Source: Antedon bifida
Taxonomy: Eukaryota; Echinodermata; Crinoidea; Comatulida; Antedonidae
Direction of reading: 5' to 3'
Length of the DNA: 64,000 nt
Assembly: GCA_963402885.1 (NCBI GenBank)
Contig: OY727096.1
Location: 32,345,820-32,409,819, forward strand
Part shown: positions 1 to 13,170 of the stretch, piece by piece
Layout: each line of letters begins with the position of its first letter
How positions within the stretch are numbered: position 1 is the stretch's first letter
Notes under the pieces: model-generated
The model's input: the letters and a program-made list of their open reading frames with translations, nothing else
The model's database searches: none
Told to the model about the DNA's origin: nothing
Program-made: the position numbers and the translations under genes

Positions 1-738
1 GAACTTGACCCTGAGCTGATGCGTAATGCCACCGTCTACGCTGATAGTATGGAGGCCATTGTTAAGGAGTCTGGGGATGTTATTTTATCTAAGGTAAAGA
101 ATTTGTACTATATTGAGCTGTCTCAGGATGGCCATTTTGTAATATTGGATTATTGTACTACAGTCAGTTTCTGATGTATGTATAATTGTTACATGTTTGT
201 TTCCCTGTTTTGTTTTTATCTAGTGTGATGTGTATGCTGAAATTGGAGACCTTGTAAATGGGACGAAGGAAGCAAGAGCAGAACAAACAACTGTCTTTAA
301 GAGTTTGGGTATGTATTCAGCAGTTGCACGTCACACTTATCCAGGGTCCCACTTATCGAGGGTCCCATATCCAGGGTCCCACTTATCCAGGGTCCCATAT
401 CTAGAGTCCCACTTATCCAGGTCCCACTTTTCCAGGGTCCCATATCCAGGGTCCCACTTATCCAGAGTCCCATATAATATTCAGGGTCCCACTTATAGCA
501 TGATTTTCAAATCGTTAGACTAGGTTTTGCAATTCTTATTAGATTAAGGCCTGCAAGCAGAAATTTTCCAATATAATAGATGTAAACAACACTTATCCAT
601 AGTTATTAGAATACTATTTAAAACACTGCTTTTAAAAAATGATTTTGTATTTTCGTAGGGATAGCAGTCATGGATACAGTGACATCTACAATTGTCTACA
701 AAAAATACTGCGAGAATGAGTTGAAGTGCGATACATAA
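1..738 (+). CDS. CRYM: mu-crystallin (ketimine reductase), 3' end of an upstream tandem copy, cut by window edge
   Basis: Three exons are visible: 1-93 (partial at the edge), 224-308 and 659-738, ending in TAA. They match, almost base for base, exons 6-8 of the complete copy at 2366-5763. The protein read is the C-terminal part of the ornithine cyclodeaminase/mu-crystallin family: [16 protein letters not shown], then CDVYAEIGDLVNGT, then TTVFKSLG and VMDTVTSTIVYKKY. The family reduces cyclic ketimines with NAD(P)H and binds thyroid hormone in vertebrates. The last exon differs from the neighbouring copy at a few residues (IAVMDTVTSTIVYKK versus LAVMDTVASTFVYKK), so the two are separate paralogues rather than one read twice. 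Whether the 5' exons exist lies outside the window. Junction phases (0, then 1) are identical to the full copy. Confidence 0.85.
335..496. repeat. intronic 16-bp minisatellite in CRYM copy 1
   Basis: About ten imperfect copies of a unit close to CTTATCCAGGGTCCCA lie in the last intron of the partial CRYM copy. The same minisatellite, longer, sits at the same place in the complete copy (5283-5570). Confidence 0.9.
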
Positions 739-1499
739 ATTATGTGAGAAGTTTCGCTAACGTCCATTTATATATATATATTGGATATTAAAAAAAAACA
801 CCTTTTATGTTTAAATACAGGAATGGCCGCAATGGATGATTAAATGAAAAGTAATAGGTATGTCACACTACTGCAATTTAATACGAGTGGCTTAATACAA
901 TCTTTAGCCTCCAGCACTCAAAACCTCTACAGCCAATGATGAGAAGTAAAAACAGATACTGCTTGGGTTTCGAACTCAGGGCTTAAACATTAATAATACC
1001 GAATTTCCTGACCATTCAGCCAAATATAATGCTTGCAGAAATTCATCGACATAGCCTATTTGATTTATACATATGCGTACGTACCATTAGGCCTATCTAC
1101 CTACAGTTGGTCTCATAAAGAATTAAATAAGGGTTTCTTTTAAAATTAAAATAAAATTTAAGAACAAAAATATATAATAATGATATTTAAATATATAATT
1201 ATTATTAATTTATGTAACTATCCTTGCTTTAATGTACAAAATGTATTTATACATGCCTGTAATTATACTGTAATTATATAATATATATTATTTGTCATTT
1301 ATATATTAATATTGATTTGGATGATTTGCAAATAAACATAATGTAGCCTAGGCCTACTTACTTTTGTTTTGTGGCTTGATTTATTTTTCATAATGTATGT
1401 TGCTTCCCCGGTTGCTTCCAAATTTTGCTATTATTATAGCCTGTGCATATTCCGTACTACTGTATGTAAACCAACAACAAGACCTCAATTTAATTTAAA
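739..1499. other. spacer between CRYM copies, AT-rich
   Basis: No coding exon is seen. It contains the end of copy 1 and a tRNA-like SINE (962-1030). It also holds long AT-rich runs and a possible polyadenylation hexamer AATAAA near 1332, which is too far from the stop codon to assign firmly. Confidence 0.5.
962..1030 (-). mobile_element. degraded tRNA-derived SINE
   Basis: On the minus strand an A-box-like TGGCTGAATGGT (1022-1011) precedes a B-box-like GAGTTCGAAAC (977-967), with a spacing of about 33 bases as in tRNA genes. No cloverleaf with a proper acceptor stem can be closed, so this is read as a tRNA-derived SINE head and not a working tRNA. Confidence 0.45.
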
Positions 1500-2365
1500 C
1501 ATTCCCGCGCGAATACTGTGTTTATGTGATACGCTTGAATGACTCCACACACGTTGCCTTCGTTAAAAATAACTCGCGATTCTCAAACCCCACCCTAGCC
1601 CCCTACCACAATTTGGTGACTGTAGGATCCTCTAGCTAGCAGCAGTAGCCAGTCAGCCAGCCTACCAACCCCTAAAAGAAAAAAAGTATCCTGAATTCAT
1701 ACCGGTTCAGCCCAGCCAGCTAGATGCTCGAGTTGTTTCATGAATAACGACTTTCAGTGGTGAACCAAACAAGAGCAGACTCAATCTCTAGGCTAAGAAG
1801 GAAGGGCCTAGCTTGTTGTAGTAGTATAGTAGTTTAAAGTTTAGGCCAAGGCCGTGTTGACTTACCTAACAATTATTAATTACTTTATCAACACAATCTG
1901 CACAACAACCAAGGTATGTTGTTTGGTGTCTTTTTTACATTTCGGAAAATAGAAATGTGTCGGATCGTGTTTCCTGCATTATGTTGTTTGTAGGTTGGAT
2001 TTGAGCTGCGTGCCATGTGCGACATGCTTTGACGTAGGCTCTTAATTCCTATTGTATCAGGACAAAATTTAAATACTGTACAGCTGATGCTATATTTTTG
2101 GGGGTTTTTTTTATAGATTATTTTTATTATTGTTTAGTGTTAAATTAGAGTTTAAATACTAAAACCCAGAAACATGGGTTAAATTCCCACAGAATACTAA
2201 CCAATCACAACCCAGTTAATACATGATATTGATACCCTAAACCACCTAAACTAAACTGCAAGTAAATAAGTTAAGGACCTTATTTATATACCAAAAATTG
2301 ACATCCATATGTCTATACAGAGTGATATTAACCAATAACAAACAATCTATTTTCTTAGTAACAAA
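1500..2365 (+). promoter_or_regulatory. probable CRYM promoter, 5'UTR exon and 5'UTR intron
   Basis: GC content rises here and an E2F-like palindrome TTCCCGCGCGAA lies at about 1502-1513. A good donor (AAG|GTATGT at 1914) and an acceptor (TTTTCTTAG ending 2358) directly before the ATG at 2366 suggest a 5'UTR intron of about 445 bp. Part of that intron (about 2165-2240) resembles about 3140-3200 in intron 2 (shared words CCAATCACA and CCCAGTT), so both carry the same dispersed repeat. Transcription start is not determined. Confidence 0.4.
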
Positions 2366-5763
<3,398 letters not shown>

Positions 5764-5919
5764 GTGGCAGTAGGTTATTGATACAGACTATAAATTCAGT
5801 ATATTTTTGTAGCTCTAAGCATCATGGTAATATGACGTCGTAGATCTTTGATTGTCCAGGGCCGTATGTACCCCCTAAATTGCAAAAGGTCCTCATTTTA
5901 TAGGGTCTTAGAATAAATC

Positions 5920-6164
5920 TGTAGTGTATACATTATATTATGAAAATGGTCCAAAATATATTTTTTTAGTTTTAATCAAGTTATTCACTTTTGTAGAAAA
6001 AAAATAATTTTCCTTGTAAATAGACAAACCAAAAACCATTGTCTGACAGACAATTTAGGTATTTTTTGCTTTAAATTACATTTTTTTATGAAAATAATTG
6101 TTTTTTTCGATCCAGTTCGAAATTAAAATAATATTTTTTTAGGGGGACAATATATCTTTAAAGG
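5920..6164. mobile_element. MITE-like element (family 2), copy 1
   Basis: The right end AGGGGGACAATATATCTTTAA and the internal AGTTATTCACTTTT match the element at 36032-36340, which shows both inverted ends. The left end here is eroded, so its boundary is approximate. Confidence 0.5.
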
Positions 6165-6299
6165 CCTGCAGAGAATACTGTAGGATATATACAATATATA
6201 GAGAGCTGAATAAATTTTCTAAGCCAGATGAAACTAGTTGGTGGTCTTTAATTTTATTTTATAAAATGTACCATATGAACTTCCAATCTAATAAATCCA

Positions 6300-6425
6300 T
6301 TTCAATATCATTACAATCTAACTGCTTAGTTGGCACAAACCCTTTCAATATCATTACAATCTAACTGCTTAGTTGGCACAAACCCTTTCAATATCATTAC
6401 AATCTAACTGCTTAGTTGGCACAAA
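6300..6425. repeat. 43-bp tandem repeat, three copies
   Basis: Three essentially identical head-to-tail copies start at 6300, 6343 and 6386, each beginning TTTCAATATCATTACAATCT. The near-identity shows recent amplification. Confidence 0.95.
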
Positions 6426-6584
6426 AAAAAAACAGAAATATGTATAATGTATTACTAATAATAACACTAATAATAAACATATTACATACATATTATATAG
6501 GCCTACCAACAGAACTGTATGTATAATTAATTATTAACAGTAATATTTTGAACTATACTGTAATATAGATTATATATCGCAATA

Positions 6585-6925
6585 AGATTGAGGAGGAGGA
6601 GTGCAAAAACACAATGGGTTAGAAATTTAGTGAAAATTACTTTGTATTGTGATAATGTAACGTGTCCATAATGTTTTATTTTTGAATAACACTTATTCAA
6701 CCATAATGCTCTTATAGTAGAACCCACCTATTAAATGAATTTGTATTTATATATTTAAAAAAAACTTAGGGCCTTTTGCTTCTCTCGGCGTTCATTTCAA
6801 AGCAAATTTCTCCTTAATATTAATAGGTTGTCCTCCGAATCACTAAAAAAAATTGTTGCAGTCATGGATACAGTGACGTCTACAAATATGCAGTATAATG
6901 AGTTGAGTGTGATATATTATAATGT
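6585..6925 (+). pseudogene. decayed third CRYM copy (end of exon 1 and last exon)
   Basis: GTGCAAAAACACAATGGG at 6601-6618 is identical to the last bases of CRYM exon 1. The flank ACTTTGTATTGTGA (6639-6652) matches CRYM intron 1 beyond the MITE. At about 6858-6920, GCAGTCATGGATACAGTGAC and AATGAGTTGAGTGTGATA match the last exon with deletions. Everything between is lost. The remnant lacks the intron 1 MITE of the complete copy. Confidence 0.75.
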
Positions 6926-7440
6926 ATCGCATTTCACAGACGTCAGTGAAAAACTTTGAATTCAACAAAGGATTAACAAATTTGCAGTACTTTAATTTTT
7001 GGTTTTAAGTGATAAATACAAAATAATGTAAACGGATTATAGCTAGATTAGATTATTATCAATTGATCACAAATTAAATGTTCTATAACGTGATTTACTT
7101 AAAGGGGGAGTCCGGAGAATTCCCTCCCCTGACCTCTCTGGATCCGCCTCTGGGTAATCATTTGGCATTGTCTTCAATTGGTTAGAATATCGTACAGTTC
7201 ATTTTCACCAAAGTAGTCACCTGTTTAGAAAAATAATACAGTATTACAAGATTTTCTCGTGTGATACGACTGCTATTTGCCAAAAACGGAAAAAAAAAAC
7301 TTTACATGAAGAGTAATGGAAATCATATCAGCACAAAGTTCAGAGAATGTATTTATTTGTTTCTATCGTATGGTTACATAGAACCATGTACTCATGTATT
7401 CAAGTTCGATATATTTTATGTAGAATCTATATCGAATCTC
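6926..7440. other. non-coding spacer with a GGCGGATCCAG-type repeat
   Basis: No gene is seen. Around 7100-7155 the minus strand carries AGAGGCGGATCCAG, a motif also present on plus at about 44022 and 55622 (GTGGCGGATCCAGGGGG). This is part of a dispersed repeat whose ends I cannot fix. Confidence 0.4.
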
Positions 7441-8834
7441 CTACTTACAATATAGTTCATCGTTGCCATTTGTACATTGTTCCTTCCCATCACAAAACAT
7501 ATAATAGGGAATACACTCCTCTTCATTACTGTTGTCATCGTTCAATAATGGGTTGCAGTTGAATCCTGTTAACTTGGAGAAATCCAACCCTCTACACTGG
7601 TAATCTATGTGGTGTTGAAAAACATTCATATTCTAGTAGTTCTATTTTTAATGTTTAGCTCCTCAATTCTTAACCCTCACCCTCCTATTGCTATTACAGT
7701 ATGTTTTATATAATTAATTATCAACCTCCTTCATAATTGTTGTTATTCGAACAATGATAAATTTTGAGAACCTTTTTCTGTATTATTGTCACAGCTGGTG
7801 GCCTATTGTTTGTGTTTTTAAAAATGAAATAGAAAAAAAAAACTCCTGACGTTTTTGTGTTTCGATTTGTTTTTTCTATCGCTTTGTAAATAATGCAATT
7901 TGGCTGTGAGGACATATATACTATACTATGTTCAATACAAAAAAAGTTGCTGATTCTGTACCTGTGCAGGTTAGTTCGTCGCTGTCACAATCCTTCCATC
8001 CATCACAAACGTACTTACGCTCAATGCACGTACCATCTGCGCACTGGAACTTGTCGCACTCTTCTCCGTCCTTTTTGGAATTTCTAGACTGTGATTTAAA
8101 ATGCAATTGCAAAACACTAAGTACAAAAATTATTTTCAACAACAATAGTATTCAACAAAATTCGGAAGGTTTGATTTTTCAGCGTTCGCGTACTCACGCG
8201 CGCGTTATTACGTATCTGAGTTTGTTTTACTAATGAACAACAAAACGAAAAAAAGTAATCAATAACCTGGTAAGATTTGCCTTTTCGCATACAAAAAGAG
8301 AACTAATTATTTTGCTGTTACTACTTCTTAAATTATTATCTATTATTGTACTTGGCCATTGGCCTACATACTATGGACTAAATGGTTGAATGGTCTGAAT
8401 GAATTAAGTAAGACGATCTTAACTACTGAGCTGTATAATTTTTTTTTAAAATGTTATTGCTTAGAAGAAACCACACGATCATATTAATTATTAACTTTAA
8501 AACAAATCATATATAAATCTTAGGCCTAATATTGTTAAAAAGCAAAAAGCACACTTTTTGGAAACGTTTCTGTATTTGATTCCCAATCCGAATCACTTAA
8601 TTAAAATCATTCTGTTCAACAACTGTATTGGACAGGACAGAAGTTTGTTTTTAGTTGTTAAATGGATGTGAGGTAGCCTATCTATACTACGGTGGCTTAC
8701 AGTGGCTTAATACAGTAGCTTATATCTTTATGCTAACTTACCAGACTTTGACGACGCCTATGTCCTTTTGCTTCACAGCTTAGCACTATGTAGCACAAAA
8801 ACAATACTAGAAATGTACTACTACACCGCGACAT
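7441..8834 (-). CDS. small secreted protein with two LDL-receptor class A modules
   Basis: Exons on minus are 8834-8742, 8088-7962 and 7604-7441, 384 bases in all (127 aa plus TAG), phases 0 and 1. Exon 1 encodes a signal peptide (MSRCSSTFLVLFLCYIVLS, then CEAKG) followed by a basic HRRRQS stretch that could be a processing site. Exon 2 holds one LDLa module with six cysteines (CDKFQC, TCIERKYVC, DGWKDCDSDELTC). Exon 3 holds a second with six cysteines (YQC, FNC, EEC, MFC, EQC, LYC) and the GNDE calcium-site acidic pair. Such modules bind ligands extracellularly. Function is unknown: it may be a soluble decoy-like protein or the N-terminus of a longer receptor. The stop codon overlaps a strong donor (TT|GTAAGT), so splicing onward to further exons is possible, although none was recognised downstream. 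Confidence 0.7.
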
Positions 8835-10179
8835 TGCTACTCAAGAAAATCAGTAAAAATAGTTAAAACTTTTCAATGGTATGTGATGTTTTAAAGCAAC
8901 TAATTTATTCTCGCTTACAGATCTTGCTTTTCTTTGCCAACTCTGGCTTATTCAATTTGCTAACTATTTTATATTAAGCCTATTGCAATTTGATCGGAAG
9001 TTATAATATCCAGATCGTCTGAAATCTGAAACGAGGCATGTTATTCTATTTCTACGAATGATGACGTCAAATAATGTTCGGTAATTAAGTACGAGATCTT
9101 ACGCGATCTGATTGGTCTTGATTTTATCTATGCGCGCTGTTTCGTTGTGGGGATTTGGGCGTAATTCATCGTGGGAGGCGCGGCGGGAAAATATTAAGAC
9201 GCGTCACGTACGATAGTGGATATCATTCAGTAGTAATTTCCGATTATAAGGGACGGTTTCAAAATTCTTTTCTGATAGTTCAGTTTGTAATAATCTGAGT
9301 TTATGCTTTTTCCCCCGTTTTTTGTTTTGTTTTGCTGAAGTAAAAGTTCTTTTAGCTTACCTAATCAAATTTCAAAATGTATAGACAATGACACAGATGA
9401 GATGCCTATCTAAGCTGCCTAAAGCTATCAAACATACTTTTTATTTAAAAAAAGGTTATATCTTTAGGCCAAGATTTCCAACATAATAAGATGTGCTATT
9501 TCAACGCATGTTTTTGTCAAACACCACGAGTAACCCCGAGACACCACGAGTAACCCCGAGATAACATAAAATCAGAACTCCATAATATGTCTTTGGCAAC
9601 TTTTAAATCTTCACTATAGAAAACATATATGTATTAACCTTTTTGCCTTCACAATTGTAAATAGTTTTATATCTCTTTTCTTTCTTTTTGTTTTTCTTTT
9701 ATATTTTATTTTTGTTATAAATATGTTTACTGAACCACTTTGGAAATCAGTACATTTGTATTGAAAGTGTATTTCAGTTTAAAGAAAGAATTCTTTACGT
9801 CGTTTATATTGTTTAACAATGACACAAGGAGCAAAGGACTAATTACAATGTCACTCTTATGATTTAATTTATTTTTAAAAGCCTAAAAAAATCATTATAT
9901 TAAAAAAAAAAAAAATAGTTGCATTTATATATTGTCCACGTTTCATCTTACCTACCAAAAAATAGCTTTACACACAAGAGTCCTAAAAAAAAGAAGTCTG
10001 CAACTTACTTATTTAAGAAGCCGATGGGCTGGCTGGGTTGGGCTTTTTTTTTCGAGCTTTCACGGTAGTGAACAATCTTTTAATGTAAATTTTTTTAAAT
10101 CAGAAACAAAGTTGCATGGCATTATTATTATTATAGACTCGCTTGCACAGACTTATTTTTAACTTCTTCTGTCAGTATT
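8835..10179. other. non-coding region with CpG-rich promoter-like patch
   Basis: No coding exon was recognised. About 9100-9250 is relatively rich in CpG and carries an E2F-type GCGGGAAAA (9183-9191), so it may be the promoter of the LDLa gene. A 20-bp direct duplication (ACACCACGAGTAACCCCGAG twice) occupies 9521-9560. The rest is AT-rich. Confidence 0.4.
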
Positions 10180-10320
10180 GGCGTTCCATATGTTTGTTAA
10201 GTACTGTATCGATAGGTGGCATACTTTGTTTCCTTAGCGACCGGTTAAGCCAAGCACGTTGGTTCTGGCTGTGCAACTCAAAACAACAATAACCCCGACG
10301 GCGTATATCAAACACTTGAG
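10180..10320 (+). promoter_or_regulatory. promoter and 5'UTR exon of the 342-aa gene, with an RFX-type X-box
   Basis: GTTTCCTTAGCGAC at 10228-10241 fits the X-box pattern RYYNYY-N(1-3)-RRNRAC bound by RFX factors that drive ciliary genes. A non-coding exon seems to end at 10320 (CTTGAG|GTGAGT) and to join an acceptor (TTTAATAAG, ending about 11017) just before the ATG at 11045. Confidence 0.45.
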
Positions 10321-10555
10321 GTGAGTCGTACGTACATAAGTAAGTTTATTACCTTAATTACGGTAATAAAAATCAAACAAGGTAGATATTCTACTTCGAT
10401 TTATAACTTAATAATCATTTAACTGGGCCGCGAACTTAAAATGTTAAGTTCATAACCAAAGTATAATATTAGATTGCAACAAACATTGCATGCATTACTA
10501 ATCAACAATAGACATGTTTTTTATCCTGCCTTCAACTTTATATGTATTTTTTTTT

Positions 10556-10680
10556 TGTATGTTTTGTTGTCTTACATTATTTTGCTCATTTGTTTTATTG
10601 TTTTATTTTGGTTGCACCACTAACGACAGTGTGTGCCACTGATTAAAAAAGTGATGACCAATAAATAAATAAATAACACA
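10556..10680 (+). mobile_element. probable LINE 3' end
   Basis: GTGTGCCACTG followed by AAAAAGTGATG and an (AATA)n tail resembles the LINE-like 3' end at about 62926-62998 (GTGTGCCACTGTTACAAAAG, then an ATT-repeat tail). Confidence 0.4.
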
Positions 10681-11044
10681 TTCTGAAATTATGTTTGGAG
10701 TTAATTAGGGAAGCTGTTTTTTTTTTTATTCAACTTCTCACTAACACTGTTAGTGAAGGATCGGGACCAGCATGTGGTAAACACCTCCAAAAACGGTACA
10801 GTCCCAATTGTACAGTGGCAGGACGCCAATTGGTTTGTGAGCATGCAGATGCTTACTACTCGGTTTATATTCCTTTATTGGTGCCAGCCAGGTTATGCAA
10901 TTATGTTTTTAATATTTATAATTTATTATGTTTGATTAACCAAATATTACTATAAACAAATTTTTTGTAACCTTTTTTTTTTATTACTATGACATTTACT
11001 TCTTTTTTTTAATAAGGTACAGGCAGTGTGAGTTATTTAATAAG

Positions 11045-12386
11045 ATGGCCGCCGTATCATATATGGATTTAAAAGCCAAAAGAACTGAAGCAGTTGCTCC
11101 TAGAAGTCTATTTGGAACAACGTTTGAAATCAATGAAGGTGAATCAAACATTAATGAGGATGAAATACAAAAAGTGAATAAACGAAAGGAAAAAGTTGAC
11201 AAAACAGCAGCTTTTAGATCACCATCTTCAGAAGAGAAACTCCGGATTATGAAAGAGGCCATTGAACGTCAAGATTTGAAGGTTAGATTTGCAGAGGGAC
11301 GTTTGAAGAATCGCCAAACAGATGCACTTAGATTTTCATCTACTGCTGCTGCTGAAGTTGAACCAGAATCAAACAAACCCAAAGGAACATTTTCACCATA
11401 CAGAGCTGATGTTAAACATCAGTCTGGTGACATTGCTTATGCTGCAGATTTCAACCATCTTGGCCTGGACAGTCGGTACGATTACAACTACGAGCGATGT
11501 CGGCCTAGAATTAAACAGGGAAGCTACAAGCAAGCAGGGAATGTGTTGACAACAGGGAATTTGTTTACTTATAAGGGTAAATCCAACAGTTCTAGCATCT
11601 CAGACACTGGTAGATTACAATTACATAGAGGAATATCAAGTTCGTCTACTCGTTCATACGCCAGCTCAAACTCTATTCCGCCTAACATTAAACACACCTA
11701 CGGTGAAGAACTTTGTAGAAGGGTAAAGTTGGAAATCGTAGCAGAAAAATCTTCACCAACAATGGATGGAAATTCAACATTATCGTCAAGCAAATCATCA
11801 CCCGCACCGGAACGAGATCCTATGTACGACGCCCTCGGCAATGCACTTCGGCAGGACATCTTTAATGGTGTGCCGCACAACAAGGTGAACAGTTTAAACA
11901 CGGATTCCTACACTCAGGATATTCATAACAAATCAACAAATGAATTTCCGCCAACGTTTGCCGTTCAAAAAAATATGGATAGTAAGTAAATTATGGTTAA
12001 AGGCTCACTCACTCCATGTTTCTGGTTGTAGAATGAGTCTTCTCGGATAAGGACTATAAACTGTAGGTCCAGTGTACACATCTAGCTCATGTGCACTTTA
12101 AAGAACCTAGTACATCTTTTGAGTCGGGTAGTGGGTTACTCCAATGTACTAGTATACACACAGCCACTGATAATAACTGGGTCCTCTGGTAGACCAGTCT
12201 TTCACATTTTATTTTGTTTATCTCTCCAGGGGTAGCATTCTAAATTCTAATCGTAGAGCTTTTAATAAAATAGTGCATATGTTTGTTATTGTAGGTAGAT
12301 GGGCAGAGGATTGTGTAATACGAGGAAGGGTACTGAAAGCATGGGATCAGATGATGATGGAGAAGCAATCCAAGAAAACAAAGTAA
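11045..12386 (+). CDS. conserved-looking protein of unknown function, candidate ciliary protein
   Basis: Two coding exons, 11045-11981 and 12295-12386, are joined in phase 1 across AT|GTAAGT-type and TTGTAG sites, giving 1029 bases (342 aa plus TAA). Reading on without splicing stops two codons into the intron, whereas the spliced form continues SRWAEDCVIRGRVLKAW to a natural stop. The protein is hydrophilic with no signal peptide or membrane segment. It has a charged, probably helical part near residues 55-90 (SEEKLRIMKEAIERQDLKVR). A basic, tyrosine-rich part near 140-180 (DYNYERCRPRIKQGSYKQ, then GNLFTYKGK) is followed by a serine-rich stretch. I do not recognise the family. The upstream X-box suggests ciliary expression (inference). 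A palindromic MITE follows about 60 bp after the stop. Confidence 0.75.
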
Positions 12387-12445
12387 TTGTTTTAGGTGAA
12401 GGAAACACAATGGAAGAATTGCAGTGCATCAAGTACAATTCTAGG

Positions 12446-12589
12446 ATCTACACTATTAAACTAGTTTGACAAAAAAAGTGTGATGTGCCCATATATGGTG
12501 GTGATATGCTTAAATATGGTAGTGATATGACATCATGTCCATATATTGGCACATCACATTTTTTGTCACATAAAGTAGACAGAGCTTAA
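12446..12589. mobile_element. palindromic MITE (family 1), copy 2
   Basis: TCTACACTATTAAACTAG at the left mirrors the GTAGACAGAGCTTAAG end at the right. The interior shares AGTGTGATGTGCCCATATAT with the copy at 18678-18820. It lies in the 3'UTR or just past the unknown two-exon gene. Confidence 0.8.
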
Positions 12590-13170
12590 GAAACAAAGAA
12601 AACCAAAGAAACTAAGACAAACCAAAGTAATAAAACTATTGTGTAAAAAAACATACTGAATGAAAGAAAATGCATGTATTGAGTCCATTTCTAGTTTGAA
12701 CATAGTACAGCGTCTGATCAAAAATAGGTTTTTTTTATTCAAAGTGAACCATTTCATATATTTTTTTAAATGTTTTTATTGCAATAAAACATACTGTTCA
12801 TATATTCATATATTGTTTTCTTTTGTAATACATTAATACTTTTTTATACTGTACCATACAGCAGTACATTGTGAGAAATCTCTCCATTTTCAAACCACAT
12901 TCAGTGGCTGTAATACTATTATATCCCTTTTTAAAAATATAACCACCAAATTCTACAAACTACAAAAATATATTAGAATCTGTGTACTACAATAAAATCG
13001 TAGTATGACTTTAAAAACGTATCGCACTTCAAATTTCATAATTGATGTGACAAAAAAACACAAACTTAATATAATTTGAATATTGTAAGTGTCCCAGCTG
13101 CTCCAAACATATTGCAAGATAGAGGGAACATCCTATTAAGAGAAACAGTTAAGATGTGCACACAGTGCTG
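12590..13170. other. short intergenic stretch between convergent genes
   Basis: This AT-rich interval separates the plus-strand gene ending at 12386 from the minus-strand ADPRH ending at 13171. It probably holds both 3'UTRs. AATAAA occurs near 12784 on plus. Nothing else was recognised. Confidence 0.4.

Noticed and set aside
230-523. Plus-strand open frames through the 16-bp minisatellite (also 5207-5569), with GSHLSRVPY-type repeats
   Set aside because: They begin inside a CRYM exon and run past its splice donor into an intronic tandem repeat; the repeated peptide is a by-product of the array.
10753-10935. Open stretch with VPIVQWQDANWF and an apparent hydrophobic end, faintly recalling a piggyBac-type transposase segment
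   Set aside because: Too short and too weak to name. No flanking exon or inverted ends were found. A profile search against DDE transposases would settle it.
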